Of a stretch of 64,000 nucleotides of DNA, positions 1-10,988 are shown one piece after another. The notes below the pieces were generated by a model that was not told the origin of the DNA, ran no database searches, and saw only the letters and a list, made by a program, of their open reading frames with translations. A program made the translations under genes and the position numbers. Position 1 is the first letter of the stretch. Every line of letters starts with the position of its first letter. Origin of the DNA: Gracilaria gracilis (taxonomy: Eukaryota; Rhodophyta; Florideophyceae; Gracilariales; Gracilariaceae); NCBI GenBank assembly GCA_030374805.1, contig JARGSG010000026.1:248001-312000 (forward strand), in the 5' to 3' direction.

Positions 1-51
1 AGGATAGCCAGGAGAGTGGTGCGTTCCAGCTGGTTAGCTGACGATGATCCC

Positions 52-3000
52 ATGGATAATACAAAGCTAATTATATGCGGAACTCCCCTTATCATTCCAG
101 TCACTTTTGACGACCACTGTGTGCTTACCGCATTCGAAAGAGACCTCGATCGTGTTGAGGCTAAGTTTCGGGCTGGCAGGAAGGATAAGTCAATCGGGGG
201 TGAGCTCGGTTCCATCATAATCAAGAAGAAACCAGTTAAGCGACCTCTAGGTCGTAAGTCTTTTGGCCGTACATCAGCAAACGACATCCCTAATGGTTCC
301 ACAAAGAGACAGGCTATATCTGCTCCTCCTGGAGAAAAGAATCCGAAGCGAGTTAAAGAAATTGAAAAACCGAGGAAGCCCATCGACTACACAATTGCGT
401 ACAGGAATACCATCAAGCCCAGCGAAATTGCCAAAATGGTCAAGAATCGAGCAAATACGATGACATCGCATGTAAGATTTGCGAAAGGGTATGCGACGGC
501 GTGTGCGAAGGAATCGCGTAAGACGGCGTTTCGGAGTGTGCGCGTAATTGATGAAGCTCACCGTCGGGCTCGTCGTATTGTTCGAGACGTACTAAGCTAT
601 TGGAAGAAAGAAGACAAAGAGCGTCAAGAAGAAAGAAAGAGGTTGATGGCCAGAGCCCAGGAACATAGAAAGCAAGAAGCTGATGAACGAGAGGCACAAA
701 GACAGAAGAACAAGTTGAAATTCTTGCTCGGTCAGTCAGAAGCTTTCTCCAACTTTTTGAAAGCCAAGACCAAAGCAACAGCTGAAGCTGATGGCAGAGA
801 ACGGGCCGCGGAGGCGAAGAAGAAGAAGCAACAGGGAGGTGGGAAGGACATAGATTCTATTACCGGAACTGAAGGTGAAGAAGAGATGCGAAGGATAACG
901 GAAAACAAAGCGCTAGAGCTTGTAGCGAGACATCGTGCTCAGATTAAACAGTTTGACTCTGAAACGAAGAAGATGAAGAGTGTGGCGATAGAGGCCTCAG
1001 AGAAAGCTGCTGCTAATCGTGCTGCCGCTATGGAGGGCCTGGATATGAACGGCGTAACAGATGCTGAGAGGGAGATGATTGAGCAAATTGAAGCCGAAAA
1101 GAATGGTGAACCAAGGGAGGAGCCCACTCGTGGAAGCGCTACTACGGCGAAGCCAGAATCACAGGCCAAACTTGCGGGATCCGAGAAGCCCGAAGTGGCT
1201 CCTGTGCGCCAACCGACAATTCTCAACTGCAAGATGAAAGACTATCAGCTTCGTGGTCTGGCTTGGCTGGTTTCATTGTATGATCAGGGAATTAACGGCA
1301 TTCTCGCTGATGAAATGGGGCTTGGGAAAACCTTGCAAACCATTTCGTTTTTAGCTTATCTTTGCGAGAAGGAGGATAACTGGGGTCCATTTTTGGTTGT
1401 TTCTCCTAAAGCGACCCTGCACAATTGGCAGCAAGAAGTAACGAAGTTCTGCCCACCTTTGAGAGTACTTCCGTACTGGGGTAACAAGAATGACAGAAAC
1501 GAACTAAGGAAATACTGGAGTCACAAACGAATGTACAGGCGTGACTCGGAGTTTCAAGTTTGTATTACCAGTTATGAGACCCTGACAATGGACGAGAAAT
1601 ACTTTAGCCGAGTGAAGTGGCAATATCTTGTCCTCGATGAAGCCCAAGCCATCAAGAACAGTAATTCTTCTCGATGGCGCGCTCTCCTCGAGTTTCCATG
1701 CCGTAACAGACTTTTGCTCACTGGAACTCCTCTGCAGAACAAGCTCTCCGAACTATGGTCTCTTCTACATTTTATCATGCCTACAATTTTCGACTCGCAT
1801 GCAGAATTTGCAGATTGGTTTGCCAAAGACATTGAAGGCCATGCTCAGAACAATAGACTCTTGGATGCGGCCACGCTTTCCCGCCTCAGAACTCTACTTG
1901 ACCCGTTTATGTTGCGAAGAGTGAAGCGTGATGTTGAGAGCGAAATGCCACCGAAGACTGAAGTCCATTTGCCGTGTTCATTGTCTGCGAGGCAAAGGCA
2001 GCTCTATGCTAGCATCAGGGCAAATATCACGCCGGAAGAGCTTACAAGGGCCATTGGACACAGAGGGGGCACAGCTAATGAAAATAGCGAACGTCAGAGC
2101 AAGCTGATGAATCTGGTGATGCAACTGCGAAAGGTTTGCAATCATCCTGAAACGTTTCAGAGGCGAGTCCCTCAGGCGCCCTACCAATTTCAGATTCCGC
2201 CACCGCCGACCCATGTGGCACCTCCACCAAGTGTGTTAATGGCAAGCAATGCCACGGCTGCACCATTAGACGTTACGCTTGTTTGCCGATCTCAACTGGA
2301 AATTGTTGCTCCACGATCTTTGCATCTACTCGAATATGATGATGCGTACCTTCAACATCTCATGAGACAACGTTATGGCGCGTGGGTACGGAGCAGAATT
2401 GTGAGAGAGATGTTCAAGAGTGATGGGAAGATGTCCATTATTCGACTGAGCGGGGGCATTTCTGCCTCTGAAGCGAGTGATGCATTTCTCCATGGCGCAT
2501 TGCCTTGGAATTGGGGCAGGTATGGTCCAAGCATGGACGAAGGGCTTTTGCGTCTCCAAGAAGTGTATTTTGAAGGGAATTCAAAAGCAGAGGAGGGGGG
2601 TTTTAGAAGTGGAGAGATACTACGTCGTCCTCACCGAATACTAATGGAACCGCGAGGGGAAAGGTTGCGAAGACGGAAAACGCTTGTGGTTCTTTCAGCA
2701 TTTGACCATCCGTCGGAGATGATTGCAATCAACACGCGAATGTTGAAGTCAGCACGGGTGTATATTCCCAAGGCTGCGTCTCCGTTTCCAAGTCTGTACC
2801 TTCCTGGAGATAATCGGCTCTCACGGTCTTTGTCTGCCGAGGCAGCGTTGCCATATCCTGGATTTCCGTTCCGTGGTGAGACGCACGAAAGCACCGATAT
2901 CTACGGGTTTTTCAGATCGTTGGACGGAGGCTATGGCGAGCACATCGGGAATGCACCAATCCAAATGCCTGAAGCCAGTCGGCTGATCGCCGATTGCGGA

Positions 3001-3615
3001 AAGATGACAGTGCTTGATCCGTTACTCAGACGGCTAAAAGCGGAAGGTCACAAGTGTTTGGTGTACTCGCAATTCACAAGAGTGCTTGACATCCTAGAAG
3101 ACTATTGTGGGAAGACTGGTTATAAGTTTGTACGGTTGGATGGGCAGAGCGCTTTAGCTGACCGACGTGATATTGTGGCGGAATGGCAAACAAACGAAGA
3201 ACTTTTTATATTCCTGCTGTCCACGAGAGCTGGAGGAGTGGGTCTGAACCTAACTGCTGCGGATACTGTGATCTTCTTCGATAGTGATTGGAACCCTACG
3301 CAGGACTTGCAAGCGATGGATCGTGCGCATCGGCTAGGGCAAGAAAGGCCTGTGACAGTGTATAGGCTCATCACACAGGGCACGATCGAGGAAAGGGTTT
3401 TGATCCGTGCACAGCAGAAGAATCGCATCAATGAGCTTGTAATCAAGGGTGGAGGACTAACTACGGATACAGAAGAAAACAAGGAGACAGAATTGGATGA
3501 TATTGCTGCGTTGTTGATGGGAGAGGATGACGGAGGGGCCAAGCTTAACGAAGTGGAACTTCGTGACATGGCTCAAAAAGCGGTGGCATTGGTGAAGTGT
3601 AATGGGCAAGGCTAA
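52..3615 (+). CDS. INO80: INO80 chromatin-remodelling ATPase
   Basis: Catalytic subunit of the INO80 complex, which slides nucleosomes in the nucleus using ATP. From the ATG at 52 the protein has 1187 residues. A DBINO domain lies at about 110-235 (basic, charged helices). The SNF2 ATPase N-lobe starts near 395, with the P-loop DEMGLGKT near 420 and the Walker B box DEAQ near 527. An insertion of about 280 residues follows (about 706-983), which is the INO80-family hallmark, then the helicase C-lobe at about 989-1123 with STRAGGVGLNL and the arginine-finger motif DRAHRLGQ. The frame is open to the left edge of the window, so an upstream start or exon cannot be excluded. The protein is shorter than animal and yeast INO80 (about 1500 residues), mostly at the N terminus. 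No introns or breaks are visible. Confidence 0.93.
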   Translation: MDNTKLIICGTPLIIPVTFDDHCVLTAFERDLDRVEAKFRAGRKDKSIGGELGSIIIKKKPVKRPLGRKSFGRTSANDIPNGSTKRQAISAPPGEKNPKRVKEIEKPRKPIDYTIAYRNTIKPSEIAKMVKNRANTMTSHVRFAKGYATACAKESRKTAFRSVRVIDEAHRRARRIVRDVLSYWKKEDKERQEERKRLMARAQEHRKQEADEREAQRQKNKLKFLLGQSEAFSNFLKAKTKATAEADGRERAAEAKKKKQQGGGKDIDSITGTEGEEEMRRITENKALELVARHRAQIKQFDSETKKMKSVAIEASEKAAANRAAAMEGLDMNGVTDAEREMIEQIEAEKNGEPREEPTRGSATTAKPESQAKLAGSEKPEVAPVRQPTILNCKMKDYQLRGLAWLVSLYDQGINGILADEMGLGKTLQTISFLAYLCEKEDNWGPFLVVSPKATLHNWQQEVTKFCPPLRVLPYWGNKNDRNELRKYWSHKRMYRRDSEFQVCITSYETLTMDEKYFSRVKWQYLVLDEAQAIKNSNSSRWRALLEFPCRNRLLLTGTPLQNKLSELWSLLHFIMPTIFDSHAEFADWFAKDIEGHAQNNRLLDAATLSRLRTLLDPFMLRRVKRDVESEMPPKTEVHLPCSLSARQRQLYASIRANITPEELTRAIGHRGGTANENSERQSKLMNLVMQLRKVCNHPETFQRRVPQAPYQFQIPPPPTHVAPPPSVLMASNATAAPLDVTLVCRSQLEIVAPRSLHLLEYDDAYLQHLMRQRYGAWVRSRIVREMFKSDGKMSIIRLSGGISASEASDAFLHGALPWNWGRYGPSMDEGLLRLQEVYFEGNSKAEEGGFRSGEILRRPHRILMEPRGERLRRRKTLVVLSAFDHPSEMIAINTRMLKSARVYIPKAASPFPSLYLPGDNRLSRSLSAEAALPYPGFPFRGETHESTDIYGFFRSLDGGYGEHIGNAPIQMPEASRLIADCGKMTVLDPLLRRLKAEGHKCLVYSQFTRVLDILEDYCGKTGYKFVRLDGQSALADRRDIVAEWQTNEELFIFLLSTRAGGVGLNLTAADTVIFFDSDWNPTQDLQAMDRAHRLGQERPVTVYRLITQGTIEERVLIRAQQKNRINELVIKGGGLTTDTEENKETELDDIAALLMGEDDGGAKLNEVELRDMAQKAVALVKCNGQG

Positions 3616-4948
3616 AAAGTTTTGGGGCGTTGTGGGAGTGGAGTTTGACGAGATGGGTACAATGGTACCAAGGGTATCTCGGCGAATGATAAAGAGAAAA
3701 GTTAACTTGTGTGTGTGTAAAGTGCGATAGCAGTGGGGACACAGGGCCACGTAGTGGGTGACTGCGTGATAGTGTGGAAGCGTTTTGGCAGCGCCATGAT
3801 GATAGTGTAATAGTATTACATGATGATGGCGTGGGAAAAGACTGCACCACTGACTGAAGCCGACGGGGAGTTTGGGGGTGATGAAGGAATAGTTTTGACG
3901 CTTGGGTAAGGCGGTGATGAAGGCGGCGATGACGTGATTGTGGGCAGAGAAATAGACGGTAAGCGGTTGACAGCCACGACGGCGATGAGCGTTGTCTGAC
4001 TTGTTGTGGGCGTAAGGGTTAACAGAAGCAACAGTCGGTGTTGTACAGTAGCCGTGTACCCACGGTAGCGTTTGCTACGGTTGTATATCGACACTGGAAG
4101 CGTGGGAAATAGCGATGAAGAAGAACATTTAATGTGCTGAGGGAGTTGTTGCACTGTTGGCTGTCCGTTGTGGTGCGTGAAACAGTGCGAACCCTGTGCT
4201 AAACTAAAACGCAACCCTTGTTTGATAGCACGTGCTGCGCGCAAGTAATCGCGAAAGATTTTAACTCGTGCATCAGCGCCGATGGCGGCTTCTTTTATAT
4301 AGCTACTGTACACGGTACTCTACCAACGGTATCTAACTTTACACAGTGGCGCCTTTCTACTCATGTCTGCGGAAGACGCCGCTTCGAGCGCGCGCGCCGT
4401 AGCCAAAGGCGCCGCCTGGCGCGCGCAGCGGACGCGCTGTAAGATATCTACTCCATGATAAGCGGCGCGCAGCAGACAGCGGTGGCGGCGGACAGTGCAC
4501 GGCGTCCGTCTGTCTGGCGGCGGCGCTCGAATCGGCGAAGGCGGCGTTCGAATCGAGGCGGCGCTCGAATGGGAGCAAAGTCGAAGCGACGCGCGGCGTG
4601 CGCGCGTGCCGCGTGGCCGCGTGGCCGCGTGGCGTCGCTTCAGTGGCGCATCTGCTGGCGGCGAGATCGGCGCCCGACTGACGGCGACAGCCGTAACCGC
4701 CTCCGCACGCACAGCGCGCGAATCGCACATCCGCCTCCGTGCGCGCGTACCGCATACACGCGCCACCCGCCTCCAGTCGCCATTGCGCGCGCCACCGCCG
4801 CCAGCGCCCGCCTCCCCCGAGCGCCGCCCCACGCCACCCCACACCGCGCGCCCCGCGCGCGTCGCCCCCACCTCCCCCGTCCCGCCACCGCCAGCCCGCC
4901 TCGCTCGCTCGCGCGCGCTGCGCCGTTCGGTGTCGCGCCCCCTCCCCC
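3616..4948. other. Intergenic region, no gene recognised
   Basis: The first 600 bases are of mixed composition. From about 4370 the sequence becomes very GC-rich with many GCGC/GGCG steps. Long open frames on both strands here are by-products of GC-rich sequence. It probably holds the INO80 3' end and the promoter and 5' leader of the downstream MYB gene. Confidence 0.5.
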
Positions 4949-7849
4949 ATGAACGCCCATCCGCATGCGCCGCGCGCTGCACGCGACGCTTCCGCCGCCG
5001 CCGCGCCGTTTCCGCCACGCGCGCACGCGCACGCGCTGTTCCGCGCGAAGCATCCGCCATTGCCGTCGTCGCCAATGCCGCCAATGCCGACAATGCCGCC
5101 GCCACCGCCGCCACCGCCGCCGCCGCCGCAGCAGCAGCAGCGCACCGCCGTCGCGGCGGTCGCGCCGTCGCCACACGACAAGCTGCCCGCGCCCTACGTG
5201 CATCGCCCCGTCGTCAGTCACGCCTCGTACCTGTACCCGCTGCACCACCAGATGATGACGCCCGTGGCGCACGTCCCCATCGGCGCCGCGCACTACGCCC
5301 ATCTGCCGCCCTCCATCTGGCCGTCGCCGCATCAGTACGCCCCCCAACACATGGCGCACCACCCCGTCGTCGCCCACATGCAGCCGTCCTACTCGCTGCA
5401 GCACCCCGCACCCGTCGCCTACGCATACGCCCCGCTGCATACCGCTCCGCTGCCTTCCGTTAAACCGCCCCCTCCGCAAGACCACTACTCGCATCAGTCC
5501 ATTCCTTACCACCTCCACCAGCACCATGTGGTGCACCAATCCACGCTGCCCGCCTCGCACCCGCTCCCTCATCAACACCCAAACGTGTCCCCGCCACAAT
5601 CCGCCCCCATGCCTCATCAACTCACTCCAGCTCCAATGCCACCGCCGCCAGCCCCATCGCATCCCCCAGAGCCGCGCAACGCCGCCGCACCGCCGGAGCC
5701 CAACGCGCCCAACCGCCCCACGCCTGCCACATCACCGCCCCCGAACCAAAACTCCACCAAACACAATTCGCCCGCATCCAAGCCTGCCAATTCCGCCACC
5801 CCCACCCGCAAGCCCCGAAAGCCATACACCATGACCAAGGCGCGCGAGCTCTGGTCTCAGCAGGAGCATGCCCGCTTCGTGCAGGCGCTCAAGCTGTATG
5901 ACAGGGACTGGAAGAAGATAGAGGCCTACATTGGCACCAAAACCGTGCTGCAGATCCGCTCACACGCACAAAAGCATTTCGGAAAGGTTACCAAGTATAA
6001 GACTGGAGAGTACATCCCGCCGCCGCGACCAAAGAAGCGCGCAGCTTTACCCTACCCCAGAACTCGAAACGCCAATGGCTCAAAACTACTAGCGCCTTCC
6101 AGTGGCACTGCTAGTGATAGTGGTAACGGTAGTGAGAACGGCACTGCTAATGGAAGCGCTACAAATGGAAACAGTTCGGAGGGCTTTCGTCCATTGCCTA
6201 ATGGTACACTTCCGCACGCAGAACCGATCAAGCCCCATCAGCACGCCCTTAATCCCTTGCCTCCGATACCAAACAGCCAAAAATGGGCTCCAAATGGCCA
6301 TATTGCTCCGGGAAACCCAAATCATCCCAACGGCACTTCCCGTACGTTCAAAGCAATGCCAACAGACAAGTCGCGCAATGGCCAGGGTACTGCACGTATT
6401 CACAACCTCCTTGGTCCGCAACAGCCATCATCGTCTTCTGCTCCAGCACCGCGCTCACGAACGCCCAATACATTCAATGCTCGTGAAGGACAACCATCAC
6501 CAGCCCCACTTCTTTCGGCATCATACGAACCACGTGGTCGTTTCAATGTTTCCAATGATGGACGCCGCCTACCAAACGGCGTTGGAGCTGCCGATGGGGC
6601 GTCTGGTATGTCAAACCCTAACAGTTCTTTGCATGTGCTTTCCAATTGTGTTGATATGATGACGAAGGAAGCCCTGCCACCTCGCCAGCCCGCTGCAGGA
6701 TGGGCATCTGCAGCTGCCGCAAGAAGGGCCCATCGCGCAAAAGTGGTTCGCTCTCGCAAAAGCTCGAGGCCGTCGTCACCAGCGCGAGATAAAGATGCTC
6801 CCTCCAAGATGGAGGTGCAAAACGGTAAGCGTGGTACAGTGGCTGTTAATGGTATGCTCCGTCGCCCGCCAGCATCGTCGTCCCCAAACTCTGGTAGGAA
6901 GAATGGTATCGTGCAAAAGGAGCTTTCGACCACCGCAAATAACGTAGTGCAGAAACGGGGACGCAGCCCGCCCATCGTTCAAACAGACGAGGAGAGAAAG
7001 CAGGTTGGTCCACCAGATTCCCAGAGAAGTTCGGCTAATTCTTCAAATGGAAAGAATGATGTCAACGATGAGTTTACTGAGAATGGCCGCCCATCTGCCA
7101 GTGAAACAGGGAACGGGTTGTCGTCTGGTGGCAGCGGTACGGGTATTAGCCCAGAAAACAGTGACAGTGGCCTTGCTGAAGATGATCCTCGCTCTAGCAA
7201 CGATGGTAGCGGTTATGATGGAAACAGACCAAGTTTGAGCAATAGGGATTGCTCTCCCGCAGAGCCCATTTCGTCAAACTCTAGTAGAAACTCTCCAAAG
7301 CGAGGATCCTCCATCACTCACCTGCTGTCGGACCCAAGCACGACTGTTGTGGCGAATGGCCGGTCCAGTGAACCGGCGAGAATGGAAGTGGTGCGTCAGG
7401 TGTCTCAAAAGTGTGCTGTAGAACTTGAGATGAGCAACGGAGATATGCTCAACTCACGGCGATGTGCTGAAGTGAAGTCTGAAAATGTGCAAAAGGGGAC
7501 GACATTGCGCGATTCACAGCCAGAACATCAATCAATAGTTGCGTCCCATCAGTCAATGTACATAGACGCAGAGAAGAAAGAAGGAACGGGAATAGGTCCC
7601 GGAAAGCAAGCGCATAAGTATCATGCAAATCGGGTGCTACTTCATGTGGATCACGAACTGAGCCAACGCCAACGCAAGGGGCTTGTGAATTGCGATGGTG
7701 CACCGGATGTGGGGACGAAGAGACTTCGAAATCCACCCACTGCTGAAAGAACGGGCTCCAATGAAGTTGAAGACGGGTACGGAAGGGACCGAAAAGCCCA
7801 GCGAGTGCGACAGATGAGCGAGTCGCAATCGCTGAAAGCAGAGTATTGA
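4949..7849 (+). CDS. CCA1/REVEILLE-like single-MYB (SHAQKYF-type) transcription factor
   Basis: A 966-residue protein with one MYB-like repeat at about 296-350, starting LWSQQEHARF and ending in the signature SHAQKHF. Directly after it comes EYIPPPRPKKRAALPYP, which resembles the PPPRPKRKA-PYP segment found next to the MYB repeat in CCA1/LHY/REVEILLE proteins of plants. Those bind evening-element promoters and act in the circadian clock; a clock role here is inference. The N-terminal 290 residues are rich in proline and histidine with a poly-proline/poly-glutamine run (about residues 50-66). The C-terminal 600 residues are Ser/Asn-rich and look disordered. The open frame extends upstream but has no ATG before 4949, so that ATG is chosen as the start. 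Single exon. Confidence 0.85.
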   Translation: MNAHPHAPRAARDASAAAAPFPPRAHAHALFRAKHPPLPSSPMPPMPTMPPPPPPPPPPPQQQQRTAVAAVAPSPHDKLPAPYVHRPVVSHASYLYPLHHQMMTPVAHVPIGAAHYAHLPPSIWPSPHQYAPQHMAHHPVVAHMQPSYSLQHPAPVAYAYAPLHTAPLPSVKPPPPQDHYSHQSIPYHLHQHHVVHQSTLPASHPLPHQHPNVSPPQSAPMPHQLTPAPMPPPPAPSHPPEPRNAAAPPEPNAPNRPTPATSPPPNQNSTKHNSPASKPANSATPTRKPRKPYTMTKARELWSQQEHARFVQALKLYDRDWKKIEAYIGTKTVLQIRSHAQKHFGKVTKYKTGEYIPPPRPKKRAALPYPRTRNANGSKLLAPSSGTASDSGNGSENGTANGSATNGNSSEGFRPLPNGTLPHAEPIKPHQHALNPLPPIPNSQKWAPNGHIAPGNPNHPNGTSRTFKAMPTDKSRNGQGTARIHNLLGPQQPSSSSAPAPRSRTPNTFNAREGQPSPAPLLSASYEPRGRFNVSNDGRRLPNGVGAADGASGMSNPNSSLHVLSNCVDMMTKEALPPRQPAAGWASAAAARRAHRAKVVRSRKSSRPSSPARDKDAPSKMEVQNGKRGTVAVNGMLRRPPASSSPNSGRKNGIVQKELSTTANNVVQKRGRSPPIVQTDEERKQVGPPDSQRSSANSSNGKNDVNDEFTENGRPSASETGNGLSSGGSGTGISPENSDSGLAEDDPRSSNDGSGYDGNRPSLSNRDCSPAEPISSNSSRNSPKRGSSITHLLSDPSTTVVANGRSSEPARMEVVRQVSQKCAVELEMSNGDMLNSRRCAEVKSENVQKGTTLRDSQPEHQSIVASHQSMYIDAEKKEGTGIGPGKQAHKYHANRVLLHVDHELSQRQRKGLVNCDGAPDVGTKRLRNPPTAERTGSNEVEDGYGRDRKAQRVRQMSESQSLKAEY

Positions 7850-8913
7850 GGAAACGAAAGTATTGCCCAACCTGCGACAAACGGTCCTCGACGGCGGTAG
7901 GCGTTGAGTGGGTAGACTGACGTTGCTATGCCCCTCGAAGGCACAGAAGAAGCTCACATGAGTAGCACGTCTTGTAGAGTATGTACAATGGTTCAAGACA
8001 TACATTGGACGAGGGATGTGCGCTTATTTTGAGTTTGATCGAGTAAGTAGATGTTTGACATGGCCACTCATCAGAAATTTTTAACAGTATCTTACGCCAG
8101 GATAACTGATAATTCATGTGACACACTCGGTTCGGTTCGACTGTGGGATTTGTCGGATACCAAAGCAAAACGGGGTTGGGCGGTTGATGGGGATGGAATG
8201 ATCAAGTTTCACAATGAACTGCAAAACTAATGGGACCGAGTAGGGTAAACGTAAAAGTCATTTCCGAAACAAGTTAGCACCGAAATGATAAACTCACAAC
8301 AAGAACCGACTGGTGTCGGTTCGGAACATCAGCAGTGTTACGCTCGTAGGCCTGAGACAACGCCAATCGCATAACGGCAAAGCAATATCGAGACGGCGGC
8401 GAGGGAGTGCCAGAGGCGGTATGAATCGTCGCCGCTATCGAAGCGGGCGGACTTGAGCTTGAACCGGGATGCCACCAGCCTATAAAGTTATGTTGGAGGC
8501 GGATCAAGGCTCACATTTTGGAATGTGAACGGGAACGACGCGACGTGTCGGGCCAGTCTCTCATTGTGGACTGTGCGGATGCGTTTGATGCGTTTCACGT
8601 CCGAATCGGCATCATGCACACTCATTGGCCGGTACAAAATGCGCACTGCAAAAGTTGGGGCGTTAATGGCTGACGCCGCCCCAATGCAACGCGGCACGTT
8701 TTTTGCCTTTTTAAGATCGGATTTGTGGTGCTCCTTCCCCTGTCCCCGTGGAGCTGCATCTGCACTGGCACAGTGGGTACGAAGATTACCGCCCTGTGGT
8801 GAGGCTATCGCCGTTGCTTATCTGTGTTTTTGCACGCTGCGGTCGAACGGTGAAGTGGCGAAGTAATCCAGTGAATGGTCTGAAGCGACGCTCGGCAAAA
8901 AGAAACCATCAGT
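7850..8913. other. Intergenic region, no gene recognised
   Basis: About 1 kb between the MYB gene and the DUF3067 gene. Only short open frames without recognisable domains occur. The right-hand part should contain the promoter of the DUF3067 gene. Confidence 0.5.
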
Positions 8914-9647
8914 ATGCAGCATTCATCCCGCTTTGCGTTTGCACCAGTAGGCACAGGTTCATTCATCACTCGCGTCAACCCAAGCTCGCCAAAATGTTCG
9001 AGAACAGCGTCTACGAAAAGCATGCCAAGGCGTTTCACAATTCGCGCAACAGAGGAAAAGTTTGACATCGAGGAATTCAAACGAAGCGAGCAAATCAGAG
9101 TGAATCAAATGCGCTCTCGTTTGGAAGGTTTGTTCGGAGTGGAAGAGCAACAACTGCAGTCAACTGATGCCGAAACCTTTGATGGAGAGGCGTTGCGAAC
9201 TGTTGTGAGACAGCGTTGGGGCGTTGAATATGATGTTCAACCACAGAAACGGGGAGAACGCGTTTATGTACAGGTATCTTTAGCCTTAGTCATTTTGCAG
9301 CTTGTTTTGAACAGAAGATGTGTACTAACTGGCATTGCGTAGATTATGTGGAGGTATTTTGAGCAACAGAGCTTCTACCTGGATGAGTATGACTTCGCCT
9401 GCCATTGTGAAGCAGTTGCCCAACTACTGCGTAAGTGGAACGCTGTAGATTACTTTTGTGATTACATTGCATCTACGAAGAAAAGACGTAAGTTCTGGTA
9501 TTCCTTCAGAGTTTGCATCAGGATAACTGTTACTGACCAAATCGAATCCATGCTAATCAAATTGGAGCAGCTGTGGTTGGCATTACTATCAATATTCCGA
9601 TTCCTGGAATTAATGCGTCCACCGCGGCGTTTGAAGACGCGAGCTAA
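8914..9647 (+). CDS. Plastid-type DUF3067 protein, three exons
   Basis: Exons are 8914-9273, 9343-9487 and 9571-9647, giving 193 residues. The introns are 9274-9342 (GTATCT...TAG, with a perfect TACTAAC at 9323-9329) and 9488-9570 (GTAAGT...CAG). Splicing restores the DUF3067 pattern: LR--VRQRWGVEYDVQ, RGERVYVQ, IMWRYFEQQSF across exon junction 1, then STKKRP-VG-T-NIP across junction 2. DUF3067 is conserved in cyanobacteria and plastid-bearing eukaryotes and its biochemical role is unknown. The first 50 or so residues are rich in Ser, Arg and Thr and poor in acidic residues, fitting a plastid transit peptide. The frame match over both junctions makes the splice model strong. Confidence 0.85.
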
Positions 9648-9840
9648 TGAGGCCAGAGCCGAAGTATGTGTTCCTTCTTGTAAATTGGTGTAATTTGTTC
9701 TCGCCAGAAGTACATCCATTCGTATTGAGAAGGATTGCAAACTAATATACAACGCCTAAATATCTAGTGCGGATTGCGCCTACGACGGCAATACGGGTCA
9801 GCATTTCCCACCGTAAGCAATAAGCAAAACTAGTTCATTA
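9648..9840. other. Short intergenic spacer
   Basis: Spacer between the DUF3067 stop codon and the retroelement insertion. No feature seen. Confidence 0.4.
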
Positions 9841-10511
9841 TCTAGTCTGGAGACCCGGGAGGTCGTTAAACTCGCCCAAGCGACCGGTCAGCTTGCCGGT
9901 CGCCGTCGCGGACCTGGGTGGTACGTCGTGAAAAGGCCCCCGTCTAACTGCACGCACGCAGTCGGTCACGAGCCTGTTTTCGGAAGAAGATCCAACCGCC
10001 CTTTCCCTGAATTTTTTCCCTCGAACGAAGAGCTTCAATGGAGCCTCTGGACAGGGGTTTTCCAGGGTTTTCTGGGATGGACTACGCTTGGGTCGGAAGA
10101 TGACGCAGGCTACGCGCCGGTTCTTTTACCTGATCTCGCCGACGATATAGGGGTTGGGTGGAAAGGACGTCGTTAATGGTTTCTTTGGCGACAAAAGCGG
10201 TACATGCGAAGCGCCTTGTCGTGGTGTACACCTTACGCGGCGAGCTCTAGAGGTTGAATGGAGAGGTTCAGTGAAGAAGAAGGCGATAATCGTCGCAAAC
10301 GAAACGCTTCTGCGGTCGAAAACACCTTAGCTACCTAATACTTTCGTTGTACCATATTATAGCCCCGTGAGTGTAGCACGGCTACTGATTTGTGGTTTGT
10401 GGCTACGGTGTAGAGATAAGTGTTATAGGTTGTTGGGGTTCTTAGCATACCCCCGCGTACGAGTAATTCACGTACGCGTTTCATAAATGAGAGAGAGAGA
10501 TCTAGTCTGGA
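9841..10511 (+). mobile_element. Short non-LTR retroelement insertion (SINE-like or truncated LINE) with 11-bp target duplication
   Basis: The 11-base sequence TCTAGTCTGGA occurs at 9841-9851 and again at 10501-10511. The second copy directly follows a (GA)n tail ending at 10500. This is the layout left by a non-LTR retrotransposon: target duplication, body, simple-repeat tail, target duplication. The body is about 650 bp and has no recognisable reverse transcriptase. Its last 140 bp (from about 10,360) resemble the insertion at 13,376-13,572: shared blocks are GTGAGTGTAGCACGGCT, ATAGGTTGTTGGGG and TCATAAA before the tail. A small frame at 9928-10176 is not recognisable. It could be a SINE or the 3' end of a LINE. 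Confidence 0.7.
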
Positions 10512-10988
10512 ACCGAGTTTTCGTCCACACGAGGTTCATCAGTTCGTTTGTTCTGTGTAGATTGACAATGACTCTCTCCTCCTCACGAATAGCTTGTAGA
10601 TAACCTATCCAGCCCTAGAGCAACATCATGTTGCGATGATCGCAACCTTTCAACTCTACGTTCTGTGAATCGATCATTACATGATCACGGGATGATGAAG
10701 GTGGATCTTGCTTCAGATGTTTGGAATCACACAAAAATGCCTGTTTTGTTTGTTTTAATTCAAGAAAAGCAGATTTCCGGAATGATTGACCAGCCTTGCT
10801 GTCAACCGATCGTGGCATCTTTTACATCGAAATTTGCTCCAAGGACGCAGCGTCAATGCTACTCTGCTGTTGACCTCTCTCCCGGCTCTATTGCGGTTAG
10901 GTCTATCTATGTTTGTTGGACTTTCGAAAGGAACCAGAGACTAGCGGTGTACAAACACAGTCAATCGCATCCGAATCGTTTACCAACT

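Noticed and set aside
16-51. Upstream extension of INO80 from a GTG codon
   Set aside because: GTG is not a normal nuclear start; the first in-frame ATG is at 52, although an upstream exon outside the window remains possible.
3816-4313. 165-codon minus-strand frame downstream of INO80
   Set aside because: Low-complexity Ser/Thr/Pro composition, no motif and no support from neighbours.
4320-5663. Several long frames on both strands of the GC-rich MYB 5' region
   Set aside because: They are mirror images of the Pro/His-coding sequence and GC repeats, and show no motifs.
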